From Arcicella aurantiaca (lineage in GTDB: Bacteria > Bacteroidota > Bacteroidia > Cytophagales > Spirosomataceae), in assembly GCF_003148625.1 (NCBI RefSeq), contig NZ_QGGO01000002.1, forward strand, positions 120,976 to 184,975: a stretch of 64,000 bases of DNA, read 5' to 3'. Shown here piece by piece: positions 24,888 to 34,304 of the stretch (position 1 is its first letter; each line of letters starts with the position of its first letter). The translations under genes and the position numbers were made by a program. Under the pieces are notes generated by a model. It did not search any database and was not told where the DNA came from. It saw only the letters and a list, made by a program, of their open reading frames with translations.

Positions 24888-27722
24888 ATGGCAAACAATC
24901 ATTCAGACATTACAGGACACGATAATATTGAAATTCTTGGTGCAAGAGAACACAATCTCAAAAATATTGACCTAACCATTCCCCGCAATAAATTAGTCGT
25001 TTTTACAGGAATTTCTGGCTCTGGAAAATCCTCTTTGGCTTTTGATACGGTTTATGCCGAAGGACAACGCCGATATATGGAGTCGTTTTCTGCGTATGCT
25101 CGTAGTTTTATGGGCAACATGGAACGTCCTGATGTCGATAAAATCAATGGGCTTTCTCCTGTAATTTCTATTGAACAAAAAACGACTTCCAAAAATCCAC
25201 GCTCAACCGTTGGAACGGTTACGGAAATTTACGACTTCATGCGTTTGCTTTACGCACGGGCGGGCGAAGCGTTTAGTTACGTCACGGGCGAGAAGATGAT
25301 TAAGCAGTCTATCGACCAAATTATTGACGTGATTTTGCAAGATTATCAAAACCAAAAATTGATTATTCTTGCCCCCGTCGTGAAAGGGCGTAAAGGTCAT
25401 TACCGTGAATTATTCGTTCAAATTGAGAAGTTGGGCTATACAAAAGTGCGTGTGGATGGCGTAGTGATGGATATTCAGCCCAAAATGCAACTCGACCGTT
25501 TCAAAATTCACGATATTGAAATTGTGATTGACAGAATTATCGTCAAAACCGAAGACCGTTTTCGTTTATCGCAATCCGTTCAAACTGCTTTGAATCAAGG
25601 AAAAGGCATCATGATGACTCGTGATGAAAAAAATGAGGTTCGCAATTTCTCAAAATACTTGATGGACCCCGTTTCGGGCATTAGCTACGACGAACCTTCG
25701 CCCAATAATTTTTCTTTTAATTCGCCCTACGGTTGGTGTCCGACTTGTCAAGGTTTGGGAAAAGTGGAAGAAATTACCGAAGATTCAATTCTACCCGACA
25801 AAACCCTCAGCATTGAAAAAGGAGCAATTGCTCCCATCGGAGAATTTCGTGATATGTGGATTTTTAAGCAATTGGAAGTGTTATTGAAACCCTACAAGGT
25901 AAATTTGAAAACGCCAATTGAAAAATTCCCTGCCGAAGCCATCGAAATTATGTTGCATGGAACGGATACGCCCGTGGCTGTTCCTTCCAAAAAATACGAA
26001 GGAACGGATTGGAACACCAAATACGAAGGTATTGTAACGTTTTTGAAACGTCAGCAAGAAACAGGTTCGGAGAAAATTCAAGACTGGATAAAGGATTTTA
26101 TGGTGGTGAGTACCTGCCCAGATTGTAAAGGTTTACGCTTGAAAAAGGAGTCGCTTCATTTCTTGATTGACCATAAAAATATCGCTCAATTAGCCGAAAT
26201 GGACATTACCGAGTTGGCGGAATGGTTTACAGGTTTAGAGCCAAGAATGTCGGAACGTCAAAACGTAATTGCCAAAGAAATTTTGAAGGAAATCAGAAAA
26301 AGAATTGGCTTTTTGACGGGTATTGGCTTAGAATATTTAACGCTAAATCGTTCATTACGAACGCTTTCGGGTGGTGAAGCACAACGTATTCGTTTGGCAA
26401 CGCAAATTGGTACGCAACTGACCAACGTGTTGTACATCATGGACGAACCAAGTATCGGTTTGCACCAACGAGACAACGTAAAATTGATTCAAGCTCTCAA
26501 AGATTTACGTGATTTGGGCAATTCGGTTCTCATCGTTGAACACGACAAAGACATGATGTTGGAGTCGGACTATATCGTGGATATTGGACCGGGAGCAGGA
26601 CGACATGGCGGAGCAATTGTGGGACAAGGAACGCCAACTGAATTTTTGCAGAACAATTCGACAACCGCTAATTTTTTGAGTGGCAAAATAGGCATTGAAG
26701 TTCCAAAACAACGCCGAAAAGGCAATGGCAATACGCTGATTATCAAAGGAGCATCAGGAAATAACCTCAAAAACGTTACCTTAAAATTGCCTTTGGGAAA
26801 AATGATTTCGATAACTGGTGTAAGTGGCTCAGGGAAATCTTCGCTGATTCATGATACCATGTACCCGATTTTGAACCGTCATTTTTTCAATGCTAAACAA
26901 GAACCAATGGCTCATAAATCGGTAGAAGGTTTAGAACATTTAGATAAAGTTATTGAAGTTGACCAATCGCCTATTGGACGCACACCACGCTCGAATCCTG
27001 CTACATACACGGGTATGTTTACGGACATACGCACCTTGTACGCCGAGTTGCCCGAATCTAAAATTAGAGGTTACAAAGCGGGTCGTTTCAGCTTCAATGT
27101 GAAAGGCGGACGTTGCGAAGATTGCGAAGGTGCAGGCATGAAAAAAATCGAAATGGAATTCTTGCCCGACGTTCATGTGGCTTGCGAAACCTGCAAAGGG
27201 AAACGCTTTAATCGGGAGACTCAGGAAGTTCGTTTTAAGGGGAAATCAATTGCCGATGTGTTGGATATGACGGTGGAACAAGCGGTAGAATTCTTTGAAA
27301 ATCAGCCTAAAATTGCTCGTAAGGTACAAATGCTCAACGAAGTAGGTTTGGGATATATCACCATCGGACAACAAGCCACCACGCTGTCGGGAGGAGAAGC
27401 CCAACGAGTAAAATTAGCCGAAGAACTCTCGAAAAGAGACACGGGCAAAACCATGTATATCTTGGACGAACCCACCACTGGGCTCCATTTTCAAGACATC
27501 AAAAAACTCTTGGAAGTCCTCAACCGATTGGCAGACAAAGGCAATACCGTCTTGATTATTGAACATAATTTAGACGTAATCAAAGTATCCGACCACGTAA
27601 TTGACATCGGTCCAGAGGGAGGACAAAAAGGCGGAAACATCATCGCAGAAGGCACACCAGAACAAGTAGCGAAGGTAAAAGGAAGTTATACGGCGAAGTT
27701 TTTGAAGGAGGAGCTTTCTTGA
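24888..27722 (+). CDS. uvrA: Excinuclease ABC subunit A
   Basis: This 944-residue protein is the damage-recognition ATPase of nucleotide excision repair. It has two ABC-type ATPase halves, with Walker A in [11 protein letters not shown] (near residue 40) and [11 protein letters not shown] (second half), signature LSGGEAQR in both, and two zinc modules: [10 protein letters not shown] plus CPDCKG in the first half, and [19 protein letters not shown] plus CETCKGKRF in the second. Full length. It stands alone; upstream 60 bp hold a degenerate CCCTAAATCCC-type repeat. Confidence 0.98.
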   Translation: MANNHSDITGHDNIEILGAREHNLKNIDLTIPRNKLVVFTGISGSGKSSLAFDTVYAEGQRRYMESFSAYARSFMGNMERPDVDKINGLSPVISIEQKTTSKNPRSTVGTVTEIYDFMRLLYARAGEAFSYVTGEKMIKQSIDQIIDVILQDYQNQKLIILAPVVKGRKGHYRELFVQIEKLGYTKVRVDGVVMDIQPKMQLDRFKIHDIEIVIDRIIVKTEDRFRLSQSVQTALNQGKGIMMTRDEKNEVRNFSKYLMDPVSGISYDEPSPNNFSFNSPYGWCPTCQGLGKVEEITEDSILPDKTLSIEKGAIAPIGEFRDMWIFKQLEVLLKPYKVNLKTPIEKFPAEAIEIMLHGTDTPVAVPSKKYEGTDWNTKYEGIVTFLKRQQETGSEKIQDWIKDFMVVSTCPDCKGLRLKKESLHFLIDHKNIAQLAEMDITELAEWFTGLEPRMSERQNVIAKEILKEIRKRIGFLTGIGLEYLTLNRSLRTLSGGEAQRIRLATQIGTQLTNVLYIMDEPSIGLHQRDNVKLIQALKDLRDLGNSVLIVEHDKDMMLESDYIVDIGPGAGRHGGAIVGQGTPTEFLQNNSTTANFLSGKIGIEVPKQRRKGNGNTLIIKGASGNNLKNVTLKLPLGKMISITGVSGSGKSSLIHDTMYPILNRHFFNAKQEPMAHKSVEGLEHLDKVIEVDQSPIGRTPRSNPATYTGMFTDIRTLYAELPESKIRGYKAGRFSFNVKGGRCEDCEGAGMKKIEMEFLPDVHVACETCKGKRFNRETQEVRFKGKSIADVLDMTVEQAVEFFENQPKIARKVQMLNEVGLGYITIGQQATTLSGGEAQRVKLAEELSKRDTGKTMYILDEPTTGLHFQDIKKLLEVLNRLADKGNTVLIIEHNLDVIKVSDHVIDIGPEGGQKGGNIIAEGTPEQVAKVKGSYTAKFLKEELS

Positions 27723-27751
27723 TTTTGGAATTGGGATTTGGAATTGCGGAT

Positions 27752-27780
27752 TTTGGTTTCGAGTGAATTGAGTATATTTG
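27752..27780 (+). promoter_or_regulatory. Candidate promoter of the first ATPase-HNH module
   Basis: TTTG at 27752-27755 and TATATTTG at 27773-27780 (perfect TAnnTTTG), spacer 17, slightly short. The predicted start near 27787 supports the ATG at 27798 rather than the longer open frame. Confidence 0.5.
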
Positions 27781-27797
27781 GAAAAATAATTAAAAAT

Positions 27798-29204
27798 ATG
27801 AGTGGATTTGCTGAAAATATGGAATCACCAGTAATGTACTTAAAATCACTTGCAATAAAAAATGTAAGAAGTTTTAAGAACAGTAGCAAAATTATATTTA
27901 CTACTGAAAATCCTGTATATTCTACTCAAGGAGCAGTATTTGAGAATAACGGAGGCAAAGCTGAGATACTAACATTGTCAGGACAGTTATTAAAACCCTC
28001 TCAATGGACAGTAATTTTAGGAAATAATAATACAGGGAAAACTACTATTTTAAAGTGTATTGCTGATTTGTACTTAAAAACAGAAAAAGTTTCTGATGAA
28101 ATGGCTCAAAATGTTTATTTTGGGCAGAAAGGTCTTTATTATATCAATACAGATAAAAACAAAGTTGAATTAATTAATAATTCAGAGGGACATTATTTTT
28201 TGAATTTTTTATTTAAAAAATCAGGTTTAGGCTGGCATTTTCAACGTGATTTTATTTGGGGAATTTTAAAGGAAAAAGATGAATCAGTTAATTATCCCGC
28301 TACCGAAGTAAAAGAGACTCTTTTTTTTAAAAATATCTTCCTCCAAGGTTACAGCACCCAAAGAAAAACCTCAGAAAGTAGTCTTTCAGAACAAGAAAAT
28401 ACGGAAACTGTCCAAAGTTTTTTCACTAATAATTTTGAGTTAATTAATGTTGAAGAATGGCTTTTGCAGATTAATTACGCTTCGAAAAATGATGATTCTA
28501 CAAAATCAGATAGAGAAAGAGCTAAAAGCATTGAGAAAAGAGTACGAGAAGTAATTACCAGTGAGATTTTACCTGATATTCAAGATTTTAGATTTCGTTC
28601 AACCCAAGATTTTAAAAATTATATCGAATTCCAAACAGATTATGGTTGGGTTCGTTTAAAAGATTTGGGCTATGGTTATCAAGCAACTTTAGCTTGGGTA
28701 ATGGATTTGGCAAAACGAATGTTTGACCGTTATCCAACTTCAAAAAATCCGTTAGCTGAACCTGCGGTGGTTTTGGTGGATGAAATTGATTTACATCTTC
28801 ATCCAGAATGGCAACGCAAAATCATTAGCTATCTGAGTAATATTTTTAAAAATACTCAATTCATCGTTACGGCACATAGCCCATTAGTCGTGCAATCTGC
28901 TGAGAATGTTAATTTGGTAATGCTCGAAAAAGATGGCGACCATATCAATATTCGTCAGCAATTTGGCAGTTTTAAAGGTTGGACAGTCGATGAAATATTG
29001 ACGGAATTAATGGGAATGGACGATAAAACGATGTCTGACACTTACCTCGAATTGATGAAACAATTTGATGAAGCCTTAGACGAAGACAATTACGAAAAAG
29101 CTCATTCGGCTTATGAAGGTTTGGATAAAATACTGCATCCGTCAAGTCCACAGCGTAAGATTTTAAGAATACAAATGTCGTCCTTATCCCCCATAGAAGC
29201 ATGA
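27798..29204 (+). CDS. AAA/ABC-type ATPase, PtuA-like (Septu module 1)
   Basis: This 468-residue ATPase has Walker A GNNNTGKT (75-82), Walker B in VVLVDEIDLHLHPEWQR and an H-loop VTAHSP, the order found in OLD/RecF-like SMC-type ATPases. It overlaps the following HNH gene by 4 bp (ATGA). ATPase plus HNH is the layout of the Septu antiphage system (PtuA/PtuB), in which the ATPase senses nucleotide or phage activity and the nuclease cuts. The start at 27798 fits the promoter and gives MSGFAENMESPVMYLKSL; the open frame goes back to a TTG at 27738. A second module of the same design is at 60.5 kb. Confidence 0.8.
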   Translation: MSGFAENMESPVMYLKSLAIKNVRSFKNSSKIIFTTENPVYSTQGAVFENNGGKAEILTLSGQLLKPSQWTVILGNNNTGKTTILKCIADLYLKTEKVSDEMAQNVYFGQKGLYYINTDKNKVELINNSEGHYFLNFLFKKSGLGWHFQRDFIWGILKEKDESVNYPATEVKETLFFKNIFLQGYSTQRKTSESSLSEQENTETVQSFFTNNFELINVEEWLLQINYASKNDDSTKSDRERAKSIEKRVREVITSEILPDIQDFRFRSTQDFKNYIEFQTDYGWVRLKDLGYGYQATLAWVMDLAKRMFDRYPTSKNPLAEPAVVLVDEIDLHLHPEWQRKIISYLSNIFKNTQFIVTAHSPLVVQSAENVNLVMLEKDGDHINIRQQFGSFKGWTVDEILTELMGMDDKTMSDTYLELMKQFDEALDEDNYEKAHSAYEGLDKILHPSSPQRKILRIQMSSLSPIEA

Positions 29205-29941
29205 TTCAGTTAAAATCAGTTCCTCTACCTAAATTATTAACAGAAAAATTGCGAGAAGAACTAACAAATAAATTTAAGGCTAATAAAAAGGAGAATGTTT
29301 GGAATAAACCATACATAAAAAAGGCTCTTTTAAAAATGTCCAATTCTAAATGTTGTTATTCTGAATGTAAACTTGATGAAAAAAGCAACTACATGGAAAT
29401 AGAGCATTTTCACGCTAAAAGTATTTATCCAGACAAGGTTGTAGAATGGGCAAATCTTCTCCCAAGTTCTAAAAGGTGTAATGGCAAAAAAGATAATTGG
29501 GATGTTATAGCTGAGCCAATTATTCATCCCGTTTTAGATAATCCCAAAGACCATCTCTATCTGAAGAATTTTCGGCTCTATGGTCGTACTCAAAAAGGTA
29601 AAAACACTATTATTGCCGTTGATTTAAACGATAGGCAACATTGGGTTAATCCAAGATTTGATATGGGTTCCAAAATTCAAGAAAAATTAGAAGAAATTGA
29701 AGAACAATTACCAAACTTACAAACAGATAAAACAAAAAGGAGATTAATAAAAACCTTAAAAAATATTCTGCGAGAAGGTACAAAAGATTATGAATTTAGT
29801 GCCGTAGCTGCTACTATTATTCTACATGATGACAACTATATTCTTGTCAAAAGAGCCTTTCAAGATAATGATTTGTGGGATAACGAATTTAAAGAATTAG
29901 AAATCGAAGTTGAATATTGTGCAATGGATATTAAGGCTTAA
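29201..29941 (+). CDS. HNH endonuclease, PtuB-like (Septu module 1)
   Basis: This 246-residue protein has an HNH nuclease core at about 50-100: Cys51/Cys52 and Cys56, IEHFHAKS with His69 as the first catalytic residue, Asn85 in WANLLPSS, and RCNGKK with Cys93. The cysteines would bind zinc. It overlaps the ATPase gene by 4 bp, so the two are made together. The nuclease probably cuts phage or cell DNA upon ATPase signalling. The 145-residue C-terminal part is not recognised. Confidence is high for HNH, moderate for Septu. Confidence 0.8.
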   Translation: MIQLKSVPLPKLLTEKLREELTNKFKANKKENVWNKPYIKKALLKMSNSKCCYSECKLDEKSNYMEIEHFHAKSIYPDKVVEWANLLPSSKRCNGKKDNWDVIAEPIIHPVLDNPKDHLYLKNFRLYGRTQKGKNTIIAVDLNDRQHWVNPRFDMGSKIQEKLEEIEEQLPNLQTDKTKRRLIKTLKNILREGTKDYEFSAVAATIILHDDNYILVKRAFQDNDLWDNEFKELEIEVEYCAMDIKA

Positions 29942-29967
29942 CTTCTGCCGTTGTCTGTGTCTCCACA

Positions 29968-30001
29968 GACAACTCAATGGTTTATTTTGTGAAATGATTG
30001 T
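29968..30001 (+). repeat. 34-bp direct repeat, left copy
   Basis: GACAACTCAATGGTTTATTT and the following 14 bases (GTGAAATGATTGT end) recur exactly at 32023-32056, on the far side of the insertion sequence. The left copy follows a half copy of the GTCTGTGTCTCCACAGAC hairpin. Confidence 0.75.
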
Positions 30002-30058
30002 CCCCTCTGGTTCAAGCGACGTAAAATAAGAGATTGTAAATAATTCAAAAATAAAATC

Positions 30059-30517
30059 ATGATGGAAAAAATTAAATTACTATTCAACAAGAATCGTTTT
30101 ACGTTCTTAGCTTATATAATTCCATTCTCAATTATATTTATTGGGAATTATTTTGTCAATCATGTTTTTTCTGGAGAAAGACCTTTAAAATATTTTGGAT
30201 TAGAGGCATATCAAATAATAATTATTATTGGCTTAATCCCTATATTATTTCTAAAAGAAAATAATCTTTTAAGAATAATGGCAATTTGGATGATGATTAA
30301 TACGATTATGCCATTTCATAAAATATATAAATGGTTTTCAAATACTGAGTTGGCACATTATTTAGCCAATTATTTAGGCATTGATAATAATTTAGTATTA
30401 GGATTTATTTTGTGTATAGCTGGTTTTTTTCATCATAAAATTCGTAATGTAGCATTATTTATACTGCTTGGACTAACGTTTTATACAATATATTGTCAAT
30501 ATCTTAAAATGAATTAG
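30059..30517 (+). CDS. Hypothetical membrane protein, 152 aa
   Basis: I do not recognise this protein. It is hydrophobic, with four or five likely membrane segments (about 13-33, 47-65, 70-90, 105-122 and 126-145). It begins MMEKIKLLFNKNRF at an ATG and has no neighbour in the same operon; the region lies between the 34-bp direct repeats, together with the insertion sequence. No conserved motif. The ATG two codons inward could also be the start (MEKIK). Confidence 0.55.
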   Translation: MMEKIKLLFNKNRFTFLAYIIPFSIIFIGNYFVNHVFSGERPLKYFGLEAYQIIIIIGLIPILFLKENNLLRIMAIWMMINTIMPFHKIYKWFSNTELAHYLANYLGIDNNLVLGFILCIAGFFHHKIRNVALFILLGLTFYTIYCQYLKMN

Positions 30518-30558
30518 GTTCTATATTTTATAGGTGTTCCCGCCCTTGTTGGTGTTTT

Positions 30559-32015
30559 CCACCATAGCCGTCAGGCTAAGAGTTAATAATATCTTTTGTG
30601 TAAGGTTTATAATGTTTAATTCCAATCTTTTTTCTCTCTTTTTTAGCTCTCGTCCATAATTCTTCGAAAATACACTGCAACCATTTTTTTAGGTCAACCA
30701 TTTTTTTTGGAGATGCCCCCATAATACTTTCAAGTTTTTTTTACAATTTTATAAGCTTTCCATTCACTAAGTTCAAAGTCTGTTTGTTGTTTTGTAAAAT
30801 CATTAAAAAGGCGTTGGATGTATCCACTCAATAGAATAGAGATTAGCTTTCCATAGAGATAACACTCAAACCTTGCAATACTCATTTTACCTATTTTATC
30901 AATTTCAAAAACACTCTTCCAAATTTTAAAAAGTAGCTCAATTTGCCATCTAAGCATATAAAAAGGGTATATTTGACTTGTTTTCAAGAGTTGTTGTGGT
31001 GCATTTGTAATGAAAACATTATAATGAGCTAATTCTTTTTTAAAATCAGAGTTTCGGTAAGGGGAACGTCTCTTTTTTGATTGGTTTTTCTCTTTATTTT
31101 CATACTTCTTTAGCCGTTTTTGAACAATGGCTTCTGGTATTTTTTGTAAATGTAAACGTACTTTGAGTTTATTTTTTGAACACCCTAAATATAGTTCCTT
31201 TTCAAAATTATCTCCTTTTATCTGTTCAAAAATAACATCCCATTCTATTGGCTGATATTCCCCTTCAAGGTTTTTAGTAAAAAGACTTGTCCCTATTTTA
31301 TATCTACTGATAAAGTAACCTCCTTTTTGAGCAATATCTGTAAAATGAGTCAGTTTATAATAGCCCAAATCCATTAGATGTAAATCATTAGCAGAAATAT
31401 CTATCCCTTTTTGATTCAACCAATCTGTATCTGTTTCTTTGCCATTACGAAAATCTAATTTGAGTATTTTACCACTTAATAAATCAAACTCGTGTTGAAT
31501 TTTTATAACACTACCTGTGGTATCACCTGCATTTCCCTGATAGTAAGTGGTTAAATCTGAAGGTAATTGAAAACTGGTAGCATCTCGTAAAATAATACGT
31601 TTAAACCCACAACTAAAATGTTTTTGCTTACTTGAAGCTGACAAAACCTTCTCAAAAATTGATTCAAAGCATTTTCGCATAAAGCTAACGCCATGAATAT
31701 TAAAACGTTCGTCTAAAGATTGTTTGGTTAGCTTAACTCCAAAATTATTAAATAGTTCTGTTCCTAAATCATTGAGACTATCCACTTTACCATTACTGAC
31801 TAAACAGGTATTCAATTGCAAAAACATCCAAGCACTTAAACGAGATGTACTTCGTTCTACAAATTTCACTTCTCTTCCTAAACGCTCAATGCTTTCAGCT
31901 TTAAAAAATTTACTTAACTCGCCAAAACAAGTTGATGATAAATTTATATCTTTAAAACAATTTTTTTCCATATCGCAAAGATAGGATTTAACTCTTAGCC
32001 TGACGGCTATGGTGG
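30559..32015 (-). mobile_element. IS4-family insertion sequence, about 1.46 kb
   Basis: Both ends carry a perfect 28-bp inverted repeat starting CCACCATAGCCGTCAGGC and ending AGAGTTAA; it encloses one transposase gene on the minus strand. Length and transposase type fit IS4 (IS231-like). I see no clear target duplication. The left flank (TTGTTGGTGTTTTCCACC) looks like one arm of the hairpin type found at 32913-32959, so the element may have landed in such a hairpin. Confidence 0.88.
30730..31971 (-). CDS. IS4-family transposase, C-terminus frameshifted
   Basis: This 413-residue DDE transposase has a first catalytic Asp in LRDATSFQLP, a second in LMDLGYY and the third residue in YMLRWQIELLFKIWKS, the Y-x2-R-x3-E-x6-K motif of IS4. 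It stops after KIVKKT at a run of eight A (30735-30742). With seven A the frame would continue as LESIMGASPKKMVDLKKW and run to a stop at 30576-30578 in the left inverted repeat. So the copy is either truncated by one base or depends on slippage at the A run. Confidence 0.85.
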   Translation of the reverse strand: MEKNCFKDINLSSTCFGELSKFFKAESIERLGREVKFVERSTSRLSAWMFLQLNTCLVSNGKVDSLNDLGTELFNNFGVKLTKQSLDERFNIHGVSFMRKCFESIFEKVLSASSKQKHFSCGFKRIILRDATSFQLPSDLTTYYQGNAGDTTGSVIKIQHEFDLLSGKILKLDFRNGKETDTDWLNQKGIDISANDLHLMDLGYYKLTHFTDIAQKGGYFISRYKIGTSLFTKNLEGEYQPIEWDVIFEQIKGDNFEKELYLGCSKNKLKVRLHLQKIPEAIVQKRLKKYENKEKNQSKKRRSPYRNSDFKKELAHYNVFITNAPQQLLKTSQIYPFYMLRWQIELLFKIWKSVFEIDKIGKMSIARFECYLYGKLISILLSGYIQRLFNDFTKQQTDFELSEWKAYKIVKKT

Positions 32016-32022
32016 AGACACT

Positions 32023-32056
32023 GACAACTCAATGGTTTATTTTGTGAAATGATTGT
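32023..32056 (+). repeat. 34-bp direct repeat, right copy
   Basis: Exact repeat of 29968-30001; starts 8 bp after the insertion sequence. The pair brackets the 152-residue membrane protein gene and the insertion sequence. Confidence 0.75.
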
Positions 32057-32096
32057 TCTAAAATGGTCGTCTGTGAAGAGAAAGACTTTTGACGAA

Positions 32097-32444
32097 TTAT
32101 TTAGCAACAACACCTTGAACAGTAGTTTCCAACGGTTGTTGCAGAGGCGAAAACCCAACAAAAATATCTTGATTTTCAACTCCTCTCTCAACAAGTTCTT
32201 GACGAAGTTTTAAGTCTGTCCAATTTTGTTGAATCCAAATTTGCTCATTTTTAATATCGAAGTGGAAAACAACATCATAAATAAATTTACCCTTTTGCCA
32301 GCCAACACTCACTAATTGGAAGTGATTTCTTTTAGTATCCACTAAGATTTGTTGTTCTAAATTTGGGGCATTTGCATACGTGATTTTAGCGTAATCCTCT
32401 AAGAACGATAGCAAAATTTCCTGGTATGTTTCTATCTTTTCCAT
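32097..32444 (-). CDS. xisI: XisI-family protein
   Basis: This 115-residue protein matches the XisI family: the N-terminal QEILLSFLEDYA, VDTKRNHFQLVSVGWQKGKFIYDVVFHFDI in the middle and WTDLKLRQELVERGV. XisI was named as a factor for excision of the fdxN element in Anabaena and is always found with XisH. It overlaps xisH by 13 bp. The pair is scattered across Cyanobacteria and Bacteroidota and may be a toxin-antitoxin-like or nuclease module; the exact role here is unknown. Confidence 0.88.
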   Translation of the reverse strand: MEKIETYQEILLSFLEDYAKITYANAPNLEQQILVDTKRNHFQLVSVGWQKGKFIYDVVFHFDIKNEQIWIQQNWTDLKLRQELVERGVENQDIFVGFSPLQQPLETTVQGVVAK

Positions 32445-32845
32445 AATACTGAATTTTCATTATCAGGTTGATACACAATAATTTTTATACATCTTTTAGC
32501 AATAACCTTTTGTATAAATGGCTCTTGAAAGAAACTATCATACACACTTTCTGGAACAGCTAAAAAAAGAATTCTATTAGGTTCTTCATCTTCCAAAGCA
32601 ATCTGATAATTGTCGTATTGACCCACCGCTTCATGAAACATAGAAATAAGCGAATCATCAGAAAACGATTTTATTTCAACGGCTATTTTTTCATTATCTT
32701 TTTCAGCGGCAATAATTCTCTCTGCCCCTAAATCAATAAACATTCTTACTGAACCTATTTTGAGAGGATAAGGGTCGTGTGTAACTGTCCAACCTTCATT
32801 GATAAGTGCTTTTTTTACAACATCGTGATATAAATCCTTAGCCAT
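32432..32845 (-). CDS. xisH: XisH-family protein (PD-(D/E)XK-like nuclease fold)
   Basis: This 137-residue protein shows the XisH pattern: MAKDLYHDVVKKALINEGWTVTHDPY, FIDLGAE, and IAVEIKSF (E-x-K) with SMFHEAVGQYDNY. The DLGAE and EIK motifs resemble the active site of PD-(D/E)XK nucleases. The start used is the ATG at 32845; the frame goes to 32890. It sits 390 bp from an insertion sequence, which fits its known association with mobile regions. It may cut DNA, held in check by XisI; this is inference. Confidence 0.88.
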   Translation of the reverse strand: MAKDLYHDVVKKALINEGWTVTHDPYPLKIGSVRMFIDLGAERIIAAEKDNEKIAVEIKSFSDDSLISMFHEAVGQYDNYQIALEDEEPNRILFLAVPESVYDSFFQEPFIQKVIAKRCIKIIVYQPDNENSVLWKR

Positions 32846-33203
32846 TAATTTAATTTTTAGTAAAGGTATAAAATATTTAGATGCAACCAACTGAGTGAAA
32901 TTTACCTACTAAATTATTTCTCCTTTGTTGGTATTTTCCACCAACAAAGGAGAAATAATAATTGTCTGCTTTCGCACGAGTTGTTGGAGGAAACGTTGAG
33001 AATTACAGAGAATCCCAACGTAGTCAAGATTCAAAACCTTTACTACATTCAAAAATTAATCCCCCTCCTACCATTATCTGTATGCCTCCACAGAAAGCCC
33101 AATATCTTACTTTACAAAATTTTAAGTAATTTAGAATCGCTGTCTTTCCGACAATGACAAATACATTCGTAAACCATTTAACCAAAAACAAAATCGAAAA
33201 ATC
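32846..33203. other. 358-bp intergenic region upstream of xisH and the DUF1080 gene
   Basis: Contains the hairpin at 32913-32959 and otherwise unremarkable AT-rich DNA. Divergent promoters for xisHI and the DUF1080-type gene at 33204 must lie here. No RNA gene was seen. Confidence 0.5.
32913..32959. repeat. Long hairpin with TTTGTTGGT arms
   Basis: ATTATTTCTCCTTTGTTGG pairs perfectly with its inverse 10 bp downstream. One arm resembles the left flank of the insertion sequence (30545-30560), so this palindrome family may be an insertion target. Confidence 0.65.
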
Positions 33204-34154
33204 ATGCAAAAACTCATCACAAATGTACATTTGATAATTCTATGTATTTTATGCTCAACGTTGGCAATTTCAGCCCAAAGTGTAGAAGGACGTTGGGATA
33301 TTACCATTACTAAAAGAAATAAAAAAATCCCGTCTTGGTTAGAAATTAATCACTCTGGGGTAAAATACCTCAATGGGCGTTTTGTGGGTAGTGGCGGTAG
33401 TGCCAGACCTATTTCAAGAGTTAATTTTAAAGACAATAAAATGTCTTTTGCCATTCCGCCACAGTGGGACAGAGAAGATAAAGACCTTGTAGTAGAGGCT
33501 GAATTGAAAGATGGAAAATTGGAGGGAACAATGAATCAGCCCAATGGCGAAGTGGTGAATTGGGTGGGTGTAAAAGCTCCAAAATTGATAAAGTCTCAAG
33601 AACCTATTTTCGGAAAACCGATGGCTATTTTCAATGGTAAAAACTTAGATGGATGGCAAATTATTGGAAGAGAAGACCGCCCTGCCGTAGGCGAAAACCA
33701 ATGGGTTGTGGAGAACGGTGTTTTGAGAAGTCCAAAATCAGGTGCAAATATCAGAACGACTAAAACCTTTGGTGATTTCAAATTACACGTTGAATTCCGT
33801 GTGCCAGAAGGTAGCAACAGTGGCGTATATCTACGTGGACGTTATGAAACTCAAATTACTGATGGCTTTGGCATAGAACCATCTGCTATTGAGTTAGGTG
33901 GAATTTATGGTTTTGTGAAGCCTTTGGAAATGCCTGCTAAAAAAGCGGGCGAATGGCAAATTTATGATATTACTTTAGTGGGAAGAGTGGTAACAGTAAT
34001 GCTAAACGGCAAGACAACTATCTATAAAGCTGAAATACCGGGAATTACGGGGGGAGCAATTGATAGCAATGAGTCAGAAGCAGGTCCAATTATGTTCCAA
34101 GGCGACCACGGGCCAATTGAGTTTAGAAACATCACCATTGCAGCGGCAAAATAG
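33204..34154 (+). CDS. Exported DUF1080-family protein
   Basis: This 316-residue protein has a signal peptide (MQKLITNVHLIILCILCSTLAISAQ), a small beta-rich N-terminal part, then the DUF1080 (3-keto-disaccharide hydrolase-like) domain: MAIFNGKNLDGWQIIG, NQWVVENGVLRSPKSG, FGDFKLHVEFRVPEGSNSGVYLRGRYETQI and the C-terminal IMFQGDHGPIEFRNI. This is a concanavalin-like fold acting on carbohydrates outside the cell or in the periplasm. Followed by a strong terminator. No sugar-use operon around it. Confidence 0.88.
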   Translation: MQKLITNVHLIILCILCSTLAISAQSVEGRWDITITKRNKKIPSWLEINHSGVKYLNGRFVGSGGSARPISRVNFKDNKMSFAIPPQWDREDKDLVVEAELKDGKLEGTMNQPNGEVVNWVGVKAPKLIKSQEPIFGKPMAIFNGKNLDGWQIIGREDRPAVGENQWVVENGVLRSPKSGANIRTTKTFGDFKLHVEFRVPEGSNSGVYLRGRYETQITDGFGIEPSAIELGGIYGFVKPLEMPAKKAGEWQIYDITLVGRVVTVMLNGKTTIYKAEIPGITGGAIDSNESEAGPIMFQGDHGPIEFRNITIAAAK

Positions 34155-34162
34155 AATCTAAA

Positions 34163-34203
34163 TTGCTCTTCGAGGTAGTTTTTAGAAATATCTCGAAGAG
34201 CAA
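34163..34203. terminator. Terminator between convergent DUF1080 and phosphatase genes
   Basis: TTGCTCTTCGAG pairs with CTCGAAGAGCAA across an AT-rich loop, 9 bp after the stop. Confidence 0.7.
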
Positions 34204-34304
34204 CTATAATTTATGATTCAAAGCAATACGACAAAACAAATTGTCTTTCTTATTTCATAAATCATTGACAATCGTAAATCGTAATTCTCAAATCGTGCTT
34301 GTAC

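Noticed and set aside
29996..30030. tRNA-like GGTTCAAG motif
   Set aside because: No cloverleaf arms or acceptor stem can be formed around it.
31988..32194. Open frame opposite the insertion sequence edge and xisI
   Set aside because: It runs through the inverted repeat and shadows xisI in another frame; no domain is encoded.
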